Shown here: positions 30,601-41,634 of the stretch, piece after piece | Layout of the letters: each line of letters opens with the position of its first letter | Position numbering within the stretch: position 1 is the stretch's first letter | NCBI GenBank assembly: GCA_964035545.1 | Contig: OZ037767.1 | Location: 30,990,128-31,054,127, forward strand | DNA from: Bugula neritina | Taxonomy: Eukaryota; Bryozoa; Gymnolaemata; Cheilostomatida; Bugulidae | Length of the DNA: 64,000 nt | Direction of reading: 5' to 3' | Made by a program: the position numbers and the translations under genes | The notes under the pieces: generated by a model | What the model saw: the letters and a program-made list of their open reading frames with translations, nothing else | Told to the model about the DNA's origin: nothing | Database searches by the model: none

Positions 30601-33522
30601 GCTTAGGCAAATAATTAATACAGAGACAACATGAATAGTTGGATGGCAGGGTGAGAACTCTGGCAAATATAGCTTAAGGTCAATGGGGAAAAGCTGTTAT
30701 GAGGAATGGGTGGTAGGGCATAAGCCCAAACATTTGTTCTAGATCTAGTGCTTGACTAGTTCACAGATGTTATTTATAGCTTAAGACAACATCACATTTA
30801 TGTGCACATCTAAAAAGTGTTTCACATACTTTTTAAGGTTTAAAATATTTAGTTTACAATTTATATAAACTGTTGGTCTTTTATTATTTTTACCTATTAG
30901 CTTGAAAATCAATAAACATCGTATATAAAGAATATATGTCCTAAAACAATAACATGTTTGCTAAGGTCGGCGGGGAAGTGAATACATGTCATGAATTTAT
31001 CCGTGAAACTTATTTAATTTCTGGTTGTTTTTGCTATTTTCCAGTGCATTATTAATATGTTCATTTTTCGCCTTTTACTGCCATTTCCTAATTGAGTGGC
31101 AGGTAGTGTATTATTATTATACTGAATTATACCAAGTATTTGATGAAGGCATTTCTATATGCTAAATACTGCTCTAACGACACACTGTCAAAAGTACAAT
31201 TTCTCTCTAAATAGTAAAATAAGAAGTCACATGCTGATAACACATCTCCACATCTCTCAACACATAACTATAGATTCAAGTGATTTGATTGGCTGAGACT
31301 TTACCTCTGAAGAAGTCAAGGACATCGCTACTTATGTCATCCACTACACTCCAAGAGGCAGTTGCGTAATAGGGGAGACGATTCAGCTGCTCCCAACCTC
31401 CACATGCGTATTGATAGAAATTATCACAGGGGGCTGCACTGGTGTCCATATTCTACAGATTAATATAATAGTAAGTCTTCAGGCTATGCTAGTACTCTTT
31501 ATATCCTACAGAGTGACTGGGCATTTGTACGTTTATTTGTTATAATAAATGTTAATACTTATTGTAAATCATGCTAAAAGTAGTAAAACAGTTGAAACAA
31601 GTTCAATTTATTTTCAAATTAAATTGAACAAACTTATATTTATAAACTAATTAAATACTTAGTTTATATATTTTACAATAACTGTAATATAAGTGATAAA
31701 AACAACATATACATTCATTATTAAATGAATCAAGCTATTCTTGTAACCCATTTAAAAATTGTATTTCCAACTTGCTGCATAATATAATATTATGATAAAT
31801 TTAAAACAAATTTAAAGGAATCCTAATATGATATAAGCTTTTTATTTACATTCTATTTAAATTCTAAAATTATAGCAAAGCTGAAAAGCTATCATAAAAA
31901 TAAATTAATGCCTATATTATAGCAGACAAATAAATTAGAAACTTTTGGAAAGACAAATTTAGCTCAGTTTTAAAATACACCGTCAGTGACTTTGAAATTT
32001 TTGTTAGTATTGTGATTCAGAATTAGCTGTTTGATTCTACTTAAAGATGATGTAACGCACAAGTACACACTGTGACGAATTTCCACACATGGGTAATAAT
32101 TACCTTCAACAAATACTAAGAAATTTTATTTTTAGCATAAGCCTTTAGTAGTGGAATATTCTGTTACACAGGTGTTATATGATGTGATATACCAATAACT
32201 TAGAAACAGCTCTGTACTGCTGCTTTGCAACATTACAATGCTCTATACACGTACAATAAAAAACATCGAGCTAAATATTGAAGTAAATACTCACAGTTTC
32301 AAGATCTGCATAAAATTAAATTGTTGGAAGGTAAAAGCCTGCCTAGTATTTGCAAAAGAGAAAACTGGTTTTTACAAATTAGAAAATTGACCTATTCAAA
32401 GTGCATTTTGGGCAAGAGTCACAAAAATCTGTTAGTTTGATATTTTGCTCAGTGCATTCTATTAAAATAAATGTAAGTCTATACATCTTATATAGCACAT
32501 GCTATGCGTAACTAATTCTAAATTTGCTTGTCAGGTTTCTGTAATAATAATCTATTGGTTTTATTATTACAAAATTTTATTTTTTTCAATCTTATTCTAC
32601 TAAAATGGTGTCGGGTTGTTAAAAATGAAACTAATCTAAAATATTGAAATTTGAGGTTCAAATTAAAAATGATCCAATAAAATTTTTTTCACTGCAGTTA
32701 GCCACAGTTCTATTGCACATTGATATAATAACTCTGTGGGACAATGGAGTGTCACCCTATAATTTAGGTCTCGGCATATCACAAGCTATGAAGCTACAGT
32801 TATTACCTGATTCATTCTGCTAGCTGTTTGTATACACGTGGGTGTCAAACACACGTCTGATTTACTAGATGAGTTTTCATCTGTTGGCTTTGGCTGCTGC
32901 ATAGCTTGAGAACCATATTTCTCCTCGATAGTCTTATAATCCTAAAATAATGATACAAAAAAGTGAAGTTTTAGAACAGACAACTTCTGTTCCTTACATC
33001 CTTTAAACAAGTTTGTACTTGTTGATTAGTTCTAACTTAGCAGTCTTAGAAAGCTCTAATTTTCAGTCAAGAGGGCAAAAGTCAATTTGAATTTTTTGTT
33101 GCTGTTGTGTTTATAAAGCTTTTAATTGCTGCCAAAATTGTTCAACTGCATAATTATTTAAAACTCAATTAAACTCAAACTGCCTTTTGATAGCAATGCA
33201 GTATAATTATAAATGTTTTATAATCTTTATAGTTTATTATTTTGTTTTTGCTGTAAAACTAACAGAGCCAAATGGCAAGCTCACTAATAATGGTAAATTA
33301 ATATCACCAATGTTGAGACGATTAGAATTCAATTTAAAAATCAGTCTAGCCCTTTACCTGTTGTTTATTTACCAGGAGTATAGCTAAGACAATCACAGCA
33401 CAGAGTAGCGCCAGTGAAAACAAACACGTCGCTGCCAACTTGTTCTTCGTGGAGCACCATCCTTTATCTTTGCTTGGCTCCTTCACTTCAGGACTGGCTG
33501 TGAAGTTGTATTTCTGAGACAT
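21658..33522 (-). CDS. M13 zinc metallopeptidase, neprilysin/ECE-like
   Basis: Seventeen coding exons on the minus strand: 33358-33522, 32807-32941, 31305-31452, 30332-30445, 29354-29574, 28769-28972, 28373-28494, 27806-27908, 27199-27333, 26621-26797, 25527-25639, 24969-25027, 24138-24257, 23586-23728, 23025-23090, 22596-22694, 21658-21834. Together they encode 766 residues (neprilysin about 750, ECE-1 770). M13 enzymes are type II ectopeptidases that cleave bioactive peptides. Visible features: cytoplasmic tail, membrane segment about residues 32-51, start of the ectodomain (CIQTASRMNQ/NMD), zinc site HEFTH (596-600), third ligand Glu662 with Asp666 in ENIADNG, His728 and Arg734 spaced as in neprilysin, and C-terminal CKLW. 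The usual NAYY substrate-binding motif reads NGYY (555-558) and PAG reads LAG. The ATG at 33522 follows a likely 5' UTR acceptor (TTTTTTTAG at 33527-33535), so an upstream non-coding exon probably exists. Family is certain; the orthologue is not. Confidence 0.92.
21838..22090. repeat. About 25-bp AT-rich minisatellite in the last M13 intron
   Basis: Degenerate units containing AATACAATAAAATAATAC, about nine or ten copies. The array begins within roughly 10 nt of the acceptor of the final exon. Confidence 0.7.
23470..23580. repeat. 22-bp minisatellite beside an M13 splice donor
   Basis: About five units built on CAAGTACTGGTAACTATGCA. It ends about 8 nt from the donor of the exon at 23586-23728. 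Confidence 0.75.
24715..24962. repeat. 24-bp minisatellite beside an M13 splice donor
   Basis: About ten units of TTAGATAGCTAGTAGTTAGT plus a few bases. It ends about 8 nt from the donor of the exon at 24969-25027. Confidence 0.8.
29583..29810. repeat. AT-rich ATAAGCATA repeat next to an M13 acceptor
   Basis: Irregular tandem copies of CATATATAAGCACATA-like units lie directly upstream, in transcript sense, of the exon 29354-29574. Low-complexity sequence; no gene. Confidence 0.6.
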
Positions 33523-35087
33523 TGTTCTAAAAAAACACATATTTTAGTGATGCAAACTCATTATATAATATTATGTTTATGCATAAGTTATGGTATAAAT
33601 CAGTTGTGGACTAATTTTAAGATGACATCAACATTGAAGTTATCTCCACGTGCCAATCAAGTCTGTATTTACAGAATAGTTCTGCTAAACCCTACCCTCT
33701 GATAGTCTGCAGCTAAAAGCACTCAAGTTTCACTCCAGCTAAACTCGGTTAAAATGTTACATCTCAAGTTTGCAATTGTAGACTTAAAGTTTGAAATAAG
33801 AATGGTTTAGTTTACATAATGGGTGTTTAACGTCCTGCATTATATTTTTATTCAGAGATTTTTTAAAACAATTGTTTGGCAGCACTTTTCAGTATATAGT
33901 TTTTTCAGCAATAAGTTTAATATTTGCACCATTGTAGTCGATGACATAATAAGTAAATTTTTACATAAAATAGTTTTGGTTGTAATTTAACACCGACTTT
34001 ATTTTAAATTGTTTAGATCACCTTTTTTCACTCGGCTCTCTTTTGCCTACATTTTTCTGTGAGACATAATATAAATTGCTTAAGGGTTATAGTAAGAAAA
34101 TCTAAATGTATACTAGTTATTTACATAGTTGAGCCAAAAAATTGCTGCAATCCAGGCACGGCCGAAGCAGCGTTTTACTACTAATTCTGACTTTTGACTG
34201 AAATTTTAGCAACTCTTTGTTTATATTCTTAAGTGTCAGATTGCGTCTGGCTCTACATTTTGCGGAGCCAAAGTCAGCTTAAGCCTTAAACTTGTCATAC
34301 AATTACCTGTTGCAGGTAAAAGATTCAACAGTTTAACTAATCCAATCCTCATTAGTAATGCTAATCAGTTATGCAAACTTTGGCACAAAATATCATGCAA
34401 TGGTTCTGCATATCTAAGTTTGGAGATTTACCCAAATACATTTGAGTAAATGTTATATATTGCTCATTTAACTATATTATATTATAGAAAAGCATGTTAT
34501 TAAGTGTGGTATTGTTTCAACACACATACAAAATACTTTTAAGTCTATACAATCAAACCAAAAATTTTCCGGGTTGAATTAAATTGATGTATTTTGATTC
34601 AATTTTAAATTTAATAAATACTAACATGAACCAGATGGTGGCAGGAGGGTCAACTAGGCTCAGGGGTTAACAGGTCAACATATTGCAGTTAGTTTATTTT
34701 TAATTTAAATTTAATTTGCAGCAGATGCAGCATTAGGTTTTAAAAGAGAAAGCAGCAATCTATATTATGGTTTAGTTGCACATTTTATGTTATGCAGCTG
34801 TAAACTAATATAGTAACTGTGTAATGTAAAAGCTATAAGCCCTGCCAGCTGTGGATATAGATTATAGTATAAACAGAGTACTTAGTAGACTCAACTGAAT
34901 CAAGAAAGTTCATTCATAGAGAAGATAACTATGGAAATATGGGAACTGGTGGAGTAGAGTATTTTACTTCTAATCAGACTCCTTGAAATTATATTACATA
35001 ACTTCAACTATACTGTATGTTTCCTAGCTATGGGCAAGTTCGATACACTTGAGGGCATTGGCACCTGAGTTAAAGAGCATTAGCCGT

Positions 35088-35222
35088 AGAATAATTTTAC
35101 AAGCAGCTCCAAGTTGGGGGTGACTAAGTGCAATAATTTGGGGTTCTCCAGTATGAAGTTGGGGATTCTAAACTATTGCCCTTAGTCATTCCCAACTTAG
35201 AGCTGCTTTTAGAATAATTATT
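35088..35222. repeat. Imperfect inverted repeat (hairpin, possible MITE remnant)
   Basis: Left arm about 35088-35139 and right arm about 35169-35222 match as inverted copies with several mismatches. Both contain a version of CTAAGTTGGG and TGACTAAG. The spacer is about 30 bp. No clear target duplication is visible. Confidence 0.7.
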
Positions 35223-37639
35223 AGCTGTAAATTGACAATGTGATAGCCATACTATCTGGAAATAATAGCAGATATCATCCCCTAGTTGTACTAAGCAACA
35301 ACTATCAGAGACCGCACAAGGTCTGCATAAACCTTTCTAAAAGAAGTTTACAGTGACTTGATTTATAGCCATTTATAGCTCATTGATCTGATAGTAAAAG
35401 TGATTTTCTCAACTCACAACTCTGTGAATGACTCAGACTCAAAACTGTTGGAAAGTCAACTGGTATCAACTAAGTAAATAGTTTCACCCCAAGTTCTGAT
35501 GGACTTGAATATTTTAGAATTGTTCTGAAGAGAGTTTGGAAGAGCTACTTAAAATATGTCTCAAATTATTAAAAGGATCTCATTGAGTTTGTAGTATAAA
35601 AACTTTACTAAATCCACAAATTTGATAGATTTGCCAATAATGATAAAGATTTATGTTAGAATACTTATAAGTTTAGACCTTGCTATTGAAACCAAATTGG
35701 TCTGAAGGGGTTACTTGTTCTAGTTGTAATAAAAGCCTGCATACAAATGTCAAGCTTCTAATCACAACTATTTTCTGAGTCTATTGTAAATTTAAAAGTG
35801 TGGCAACTGTTGCAAGTTTAAAATTCACAGATTTATATATAATTAAAAAGCTTAACATTAACCGAATCTATTTACTCTGTTAGGTTTAACTCTGTGTATC
35901 GAAAAAGAATGTTACAATATTCTAGAACCCACCGTGTTTTTTTAAAAATTAATTAATAGTTAATAACATTTTTGAGGCTTTCACAATGTACAAATGTCAT
36001 GGTAGAAATTGAAACACGCAATCTTGCTGCTAACTGCATACAACAATTTTACTCAGCCTAAGTTTCTAAAACTACTTTTATATTAATTCTATGAGGTGTG
36101 CCACATATAAACACTATGTTTTATTGCAAACTGCAAGATACTAAATCTCTTTCTCTCCACTGCAGGGCAATAATTATTATTTAAAAGTCAATTATATTTC
36201 TCCTGGGTGTTAACTGTATATGACTTGCAGTACTTTCCAATGAGTATAGTAACCCTTGCCGAAATAATTGCAATCCCTCATAATATATATTATGATGATA
36301 ATGCATTGCAAAAACTGCAGATGGCCTTTAATTACTACATACAGTTATATCACACTACACACATACAATTATATTATATTACTACACACATATATTAAAC
36401 ACATGCTAGAATGTTATATTACACACATGCTAGAATGTTATATTATTTTATATTATACTATATGATGTGGGATAGGCAATATTATACTTTAATTGCTACT
36501 AGAAGCTGTATAAAAGCTGTTGCAAGAAGTTCCCATTACACCACGCTAAGAAATAGTTTGAATGATGCTTCATACTAACAGTTGCATAACAACTGGGTAT
36601 AGTGAAGTGAAAAGGCTGAAAAAATTTACAAAACTTTCACAAAAGCTCTTAAGAATTTTTCATCAACTGGTTTAATTACCTATTTTCTGTCTCATGTATA
36701 TATATATAATACATGTATAATGTATATATAGTATATGCATAATTAGAAGGTATATACTATTATATGTAATGTATAATTTATAATAAATATGTTATATTAA
36801 TCAATGCATAATATTAGTATAGTATAATATGTATAACAGATAACATTACATAATATATTAATACCTGTATATAAAAGTTTGATAATCTAATACTCACTGT
36901 ATAACTTTGAGCCAGTATACAAATTTACTATTTACCAGTTGAGTCTACCTCAGGCCGTTACATTACTGCTTGGAGGTCTATTCCCGTCTATTTATATGCA
37001 ACTTTAGATTTACAACTTGAATCATTGGCCATAAAAACAACCTATATAATTCTCTGATTAACTAATAGCTATTGTTGCAATACCAGAACAAACAACGGCA
37101 ATCCTTCGTCAAGTGTAGATGACTCTACATTGATACTAAAGTATGACTCTACATTGATACTAAAGTACTTCAGCAGTTGAATCAACAATACTTACTCAAC
37201 TCTAAACTCCACCCATATATCTGTTTCAACCTTTACTCCAGATTTGCTGTCGCTGACTCTATGAATTAATTAGTTTCAACTCAAATATTGACACATAATA
37301 TAGAAGAGTTCGTGTCAATATACTTTATACTTATTATTATAAGCTGAAGTGTCGTACCATTAGGTTCCAAGGACAAGTTGTACAGTATGCCTACTACCCT
37401 ACCATTCATATGCCAGGCAATTCATACACATTCATTGTTTATAGTTCTTACACTACTAGTGTAGTCTATGTTCCAACAGTTAGATGAACTGCAGTTATTA
37501 GTATGAGCATGCTGAGGAAATGTGCCACTACATGGACTTGGAATTTAGGCTAAAATCTTTACAACTGCTGATTGCCACAACTAGGCACTATAATATTATC
37601 TACAAGGATAAATTGAAATGGTTTCTGTGATATGTATAC

Positions 37640-37815
37640 TGTATACTGTATACAGAATATAGCATATACACAGCATAATATAGTATATACACAGCATAAT
37701 ATAGTATATACACAGCATAATATAGTATATACGCAGCATAATATAGCATATACACAGCATAATATAGCATATACACAGCATAATATAGTATATACACAGA
37801 ATATAGTATAATATA
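37640..37815. repeat. 22-bp AT-rich minisatellite
   Basis: About seven or eight units of CAGCATAATATAGTATATAC plus two bases. It gives open frames in all three minus-strand phases purely because the unit lacks stops; it is not coding. Confidence 0.85.
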
Positions 37816-40800
37816 CATTATACACACTATATTATAGTAATGTGACGTACATATAGTATATAGAAAGATGAATAGATTTATGAATTTTTACCGACATGTC
37901 TTTCTTTTATAGTAAGTCACAGCCCAATATGCTAATATCTGGCTTGACATTTAGGTTAGTGGTTTTAGTGTGCTTACTAAAACCCATTATGTAATGCATA
38001 TATAGACAAATCTGCAAACCTGCTCCACGATATTAGGTATGGTATAAATTAAATATCCTCATCAAGTAATGACTTGTTTATAACTTATATATAGGTGTGT
38101 GAATATGATGGGTTCTTGTATTAACAAGATGCTGGTATAGAAAATATGTGTATAAAAGTGTATTGGAAACCGCAACTTTACTTTGATTATGACAACAAAG
38201 CTATACAAATTATATACTTCTTAGGAAAGTTCAACAACCTGCTTTAGTGCCATTTCCTGTCAAAAATAGGTATCCAATGGCTCAGCAAGCTTGTACACAT
38301 TTTTTAACTTTTCTCAGTTCTTCTAACCTTTAGCCCTTATTTGCTATTAATATTAAAAAAGGAGTCAAAATCGAAAGAAGCTATTTTTACATAAAGCTAT
38401 TTTGATAGATATCTTTAACAATCACGGTTTATGTAGAAAGATAAACTAGGGTTGGGTGTAGTTGATAGCAGTCTGCACAGCTTGATTATTAAACAAAACT
38501 ATCTATTAATAAAACTCACTACTCAATGGTACCAAAATACGCTGAGTCAAGAATATACAAACCCCTACATTGTACGATATATTTTAATGTCTTGAACAGC
38601 AAACTGCAAGGCTGAAATTTTACACAATGCTACTATAAAGTTATTTAGATTATTTTGCTTGCATTTTATCAGTTATATCATTAATTATAATGCATATTAC
38701 TATAACACACGGTTTTACAGATCATTGGAGCCACCCAAAATGTCAAACTTTCACTTGCGTTGGTTGTTAAACTCTGCATTAATTAGCCTAAGAAGTGATG
38801 TAATGACTAATTGATGCAGTAATAGTTAGAATTTGCAGCAGAAGACATGACATGATGACTAACTCGTGCTCACGTCTGCTGACTAGACTCTTTCAAATCG
38901 CAGCAGATGGCATAGCTGAATATCAAACTCATCATTTATCTCTTGAAGGTCTCGAGTTTATCTTTTATAATTAGGCTAAGGAAGCACCGAAGTGTTACTG
39001 CTGAGAGTCTAAATTAGTCTGAGATTCTATATAGACACAGTACTGTTATGTGAAGAGCCCTCATTACTCTACCCTTAGCCTGTGAATTAGAAGAAATACC
39101 AGCAGAAACTATGCCAATTATCCACACATTAGCCTAATATTTACAGCCAACAATAATAAACATGTCACGGCAAAGGGGAGGAAATAATTATTCTAAATCA
39201 ACAACCAGGCTGCCTCGAGGCTGACAGAGAGAGAACTACAGTAGGCTGCCATAATGTGTGGTGTATAGATTAGGGGGTGTATGATGAAACCGCTTCTTTC
39301 CTCATCACTGTGTGTTCTAGCAGTAAATATGCAGGAAGTAAAAATAAAAAACACTAATTTATCCTTGTATTTTATACTTATACTGCAAGGAACATGTGTA
39401 AATGGGTGATTCGTTGCTGTATAGTAACATAGTATTGAAACTGACAGCTATGACCCTCACCCCCTCTTGTGACCTCCACCCTTGGTTATCCACTCCCAGT
39501 GACTTGCTTATTCTCACACAACTGAACAGCAAGGAACATATACGACGATCTGTATTGATAGGAATTTTTACTATGAATGGCTAATGTTGCAAGTTTGGCA
39601 TTATAATGTTTTGTATTTTATTCCCAAGTCTTAGCTGGCATTAGTTAAAATGCTAGATTTGAATATGAAACTACATTATATTTCTTAGCTCCCATGAACT
39701 ACTCTTTTCACTTGTGTGAAGACACTATTCTGCATTGAGGTTGCTTGGTTTTTCAATTATTGATTTAGAACTAGAGTTAGAAATACATCTGCATTCCATT
39801 AAATTTGTGGCCAAATTCTTTTGATATTAGTAACTATCAGAGCTTATATTTTTTCCAGTTTTCCAAGCCAAAGAGTGTGATGAAGTGGTCAAAATGAATA
39901 CACCATGTAAATCAGTTACTCAGCATAGGGTTTTGCAATATTTTGAGTAAATTTTTTGCATATGATTGTTGATCACAACAGAATATACTAAAGTTGCCAA
40001 AACACACAGGCTGTTTATATACTTTACTATTACTAGTTGTTGTAAAACTGCTAAACTTTCTACTAAATCACTGAACAACTGTGCACTGAGACCTACATGT
40101 ATATGTCCAAAGTGTACTCATTGTAGCTAATTCTTTCAATTTCTCCCTCTCATTGTAACTAGTTCTTTCAGCCTCTCTCTCAATCTCTCTCAATCTCTCT
40201 TCTAACTTCAACTTTACTTATTCCACTACTACTTTCACATTCTTAACTGTTTTAGTGATCATTATTTTGATGATTTAATTCATATGTACTAAGACATAAT
40301 ACCACACAGTGATGATAGTCTATTTGCATGTTGAACCAAATCAAGTGGAATCTCAGCAGTTCTATCAAGTTGAAACAATTTTCTAAGAAATGCACTAGTC
40401 AGCTTTAAATTGACAGGAAATATGTCTACCAACCAGAGCAATGTGCACTGCAGAGGTTACAGGAGGGGGGAGGGAGGGAGTGTGACAATACATTGAATGC
40501 TATTTTTTAATTTTGATATATGACACATGGCATGATTAAGGAAAAGTCAATATTGAACCTCGTTATTTGTATGAAAATAAATCATATTTTCTAACATTGA
40601 TGGGTGCTTTTCAATGTAAAAGTTGTTCTATAGATGAATGTTGTTATAGAAATGCTATTAATTTTAGTTTATAGATTGATGTTTGAGAAGATTACTTATA
40701 TGTCTGCATTACTTCGCATGATATATTTACTTGCCAATTCTATTATTGGAGTTGATAAAATCAATAAAAAATAATTATTCAATATAGATTATCAAATATG

Positions 40801-41149
40801 CCTATGAATATCCTAAGAGGCAAGCAAAACATACACATGGTGCACCATTTTAAAGTAATAGCATAATAATTATTTATTTTTCGTAACTTTAATATATTGT
40901 TTTTTTTAAAAAAAAAACATGTACAACTAAGAAAGTAGCAAGTATGGTGATGGTTAATGAAGAATTCAGCTGAATATACATAAAAGAAAAGTTCAATGAA
41001 ACTGAGTACTAATGGGAATAAAGAACAGCACTAAAGATCAAAGATGAAGGACACTATAATAATTCCCATTACATTTATTTGTACATGAATATAAAAGTTA
41101 ATGACTGGTTCATGTTTAAATACTAGTAGTTACTAGTTAGCATTCGACA

Positions 41150-41320
41150 TGGTAGTGAACTCTGGTATTACGTGGTAACAGAGTATAGTAAACCCTGGTA
41201 TTATGTGGTAACAGAGTATAGTAAACTCTGGTATTATGTGGTAACAGAGTATAGTAAACTCTGATATTATGTGGTAACAGAGTATAATAAACTCTGGTAT
41301 TACGTGGTAACAGAGTATAC
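41150..41320. repeat. 33-bp minisatellite downstream of TFIIB
   Basis: Five units of about 33 bp sharing GGTATTATGTGGTAACAGAG. It lies about 300 bp past the TFIIB stop, probably in the 3' UTR or just beyond. Confidence 0.85.
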
Positions 41321-41502
41321 AAGAAGAGTGCAACACTCCTAAAAGGCATGACCTAGTCTCAACAGAAATCCATAGTATGTTTTGTCATACCATGTCATAT
41401 CACATCATGCCAAGTCATTGTAGCAATATATATCCTTAGGTCTTCTTAAAAATAATTCATTTTAATGCATAGCTATTCCATCCAGTATTAAACTACGACA
41501 GC

Positions 41503-41634
41503 ATCACAGCATTGTCACTGTATAGGCAGCATTGTCACTGCATAGGCAGCATTGTCACTGCATAGGCAGCATTGTCACTGTATAGGCAGCATTGTCACTG
41601 CATAGGCAGCATTGTCACTGCATAGGTAACATAT
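41503..41634. repeat. 20-bp minisatellite that includes the TFIIB stop codon
   Basis: Seven or so units of CATAGGCAGCATTGTCACTG. On the minus strand this reads CCT ATG CAG TGA followed by ACAATGCTG, so each unit repeats the last codons (PMQ) and the stop codon of TFIIB. The copy at 41615-41617 is the real stop. Confidence 0.9.

Larger units (their letters stand above)
33523..41614. other. Long region without a supported gene
   Basis: About 8 kb between the M13 start and the TFIIB stop. It holds the repeats and hairpin listed separately, the M13 promoter and probably a non-coding first exon, and TFIIB 3' sequence. No stretch shows conserved protein content on either strand. TTTATT at 41074-41079 could be a TFIIB polyadenylation signal on the minus strand, but it lies beyond two minisatellites. 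Confidence 0.6.

Noticed and set aside
32294-32304. Possible 11-nt microexon in the M13 gene (acceptor ATGCAG, donor GTGAGT)
   Set aside because: Including it breaks the frame, whereas joining 32807 directly to 31452 gives the conserved SRMNQ/NMD sequence of M13 proteins.
41150-41320. CRISPR-like look of evenly spaced repeats
   Set aside because: Direct tandem repeats without unique spacers in an animal genome; an ordinary minisatellite.
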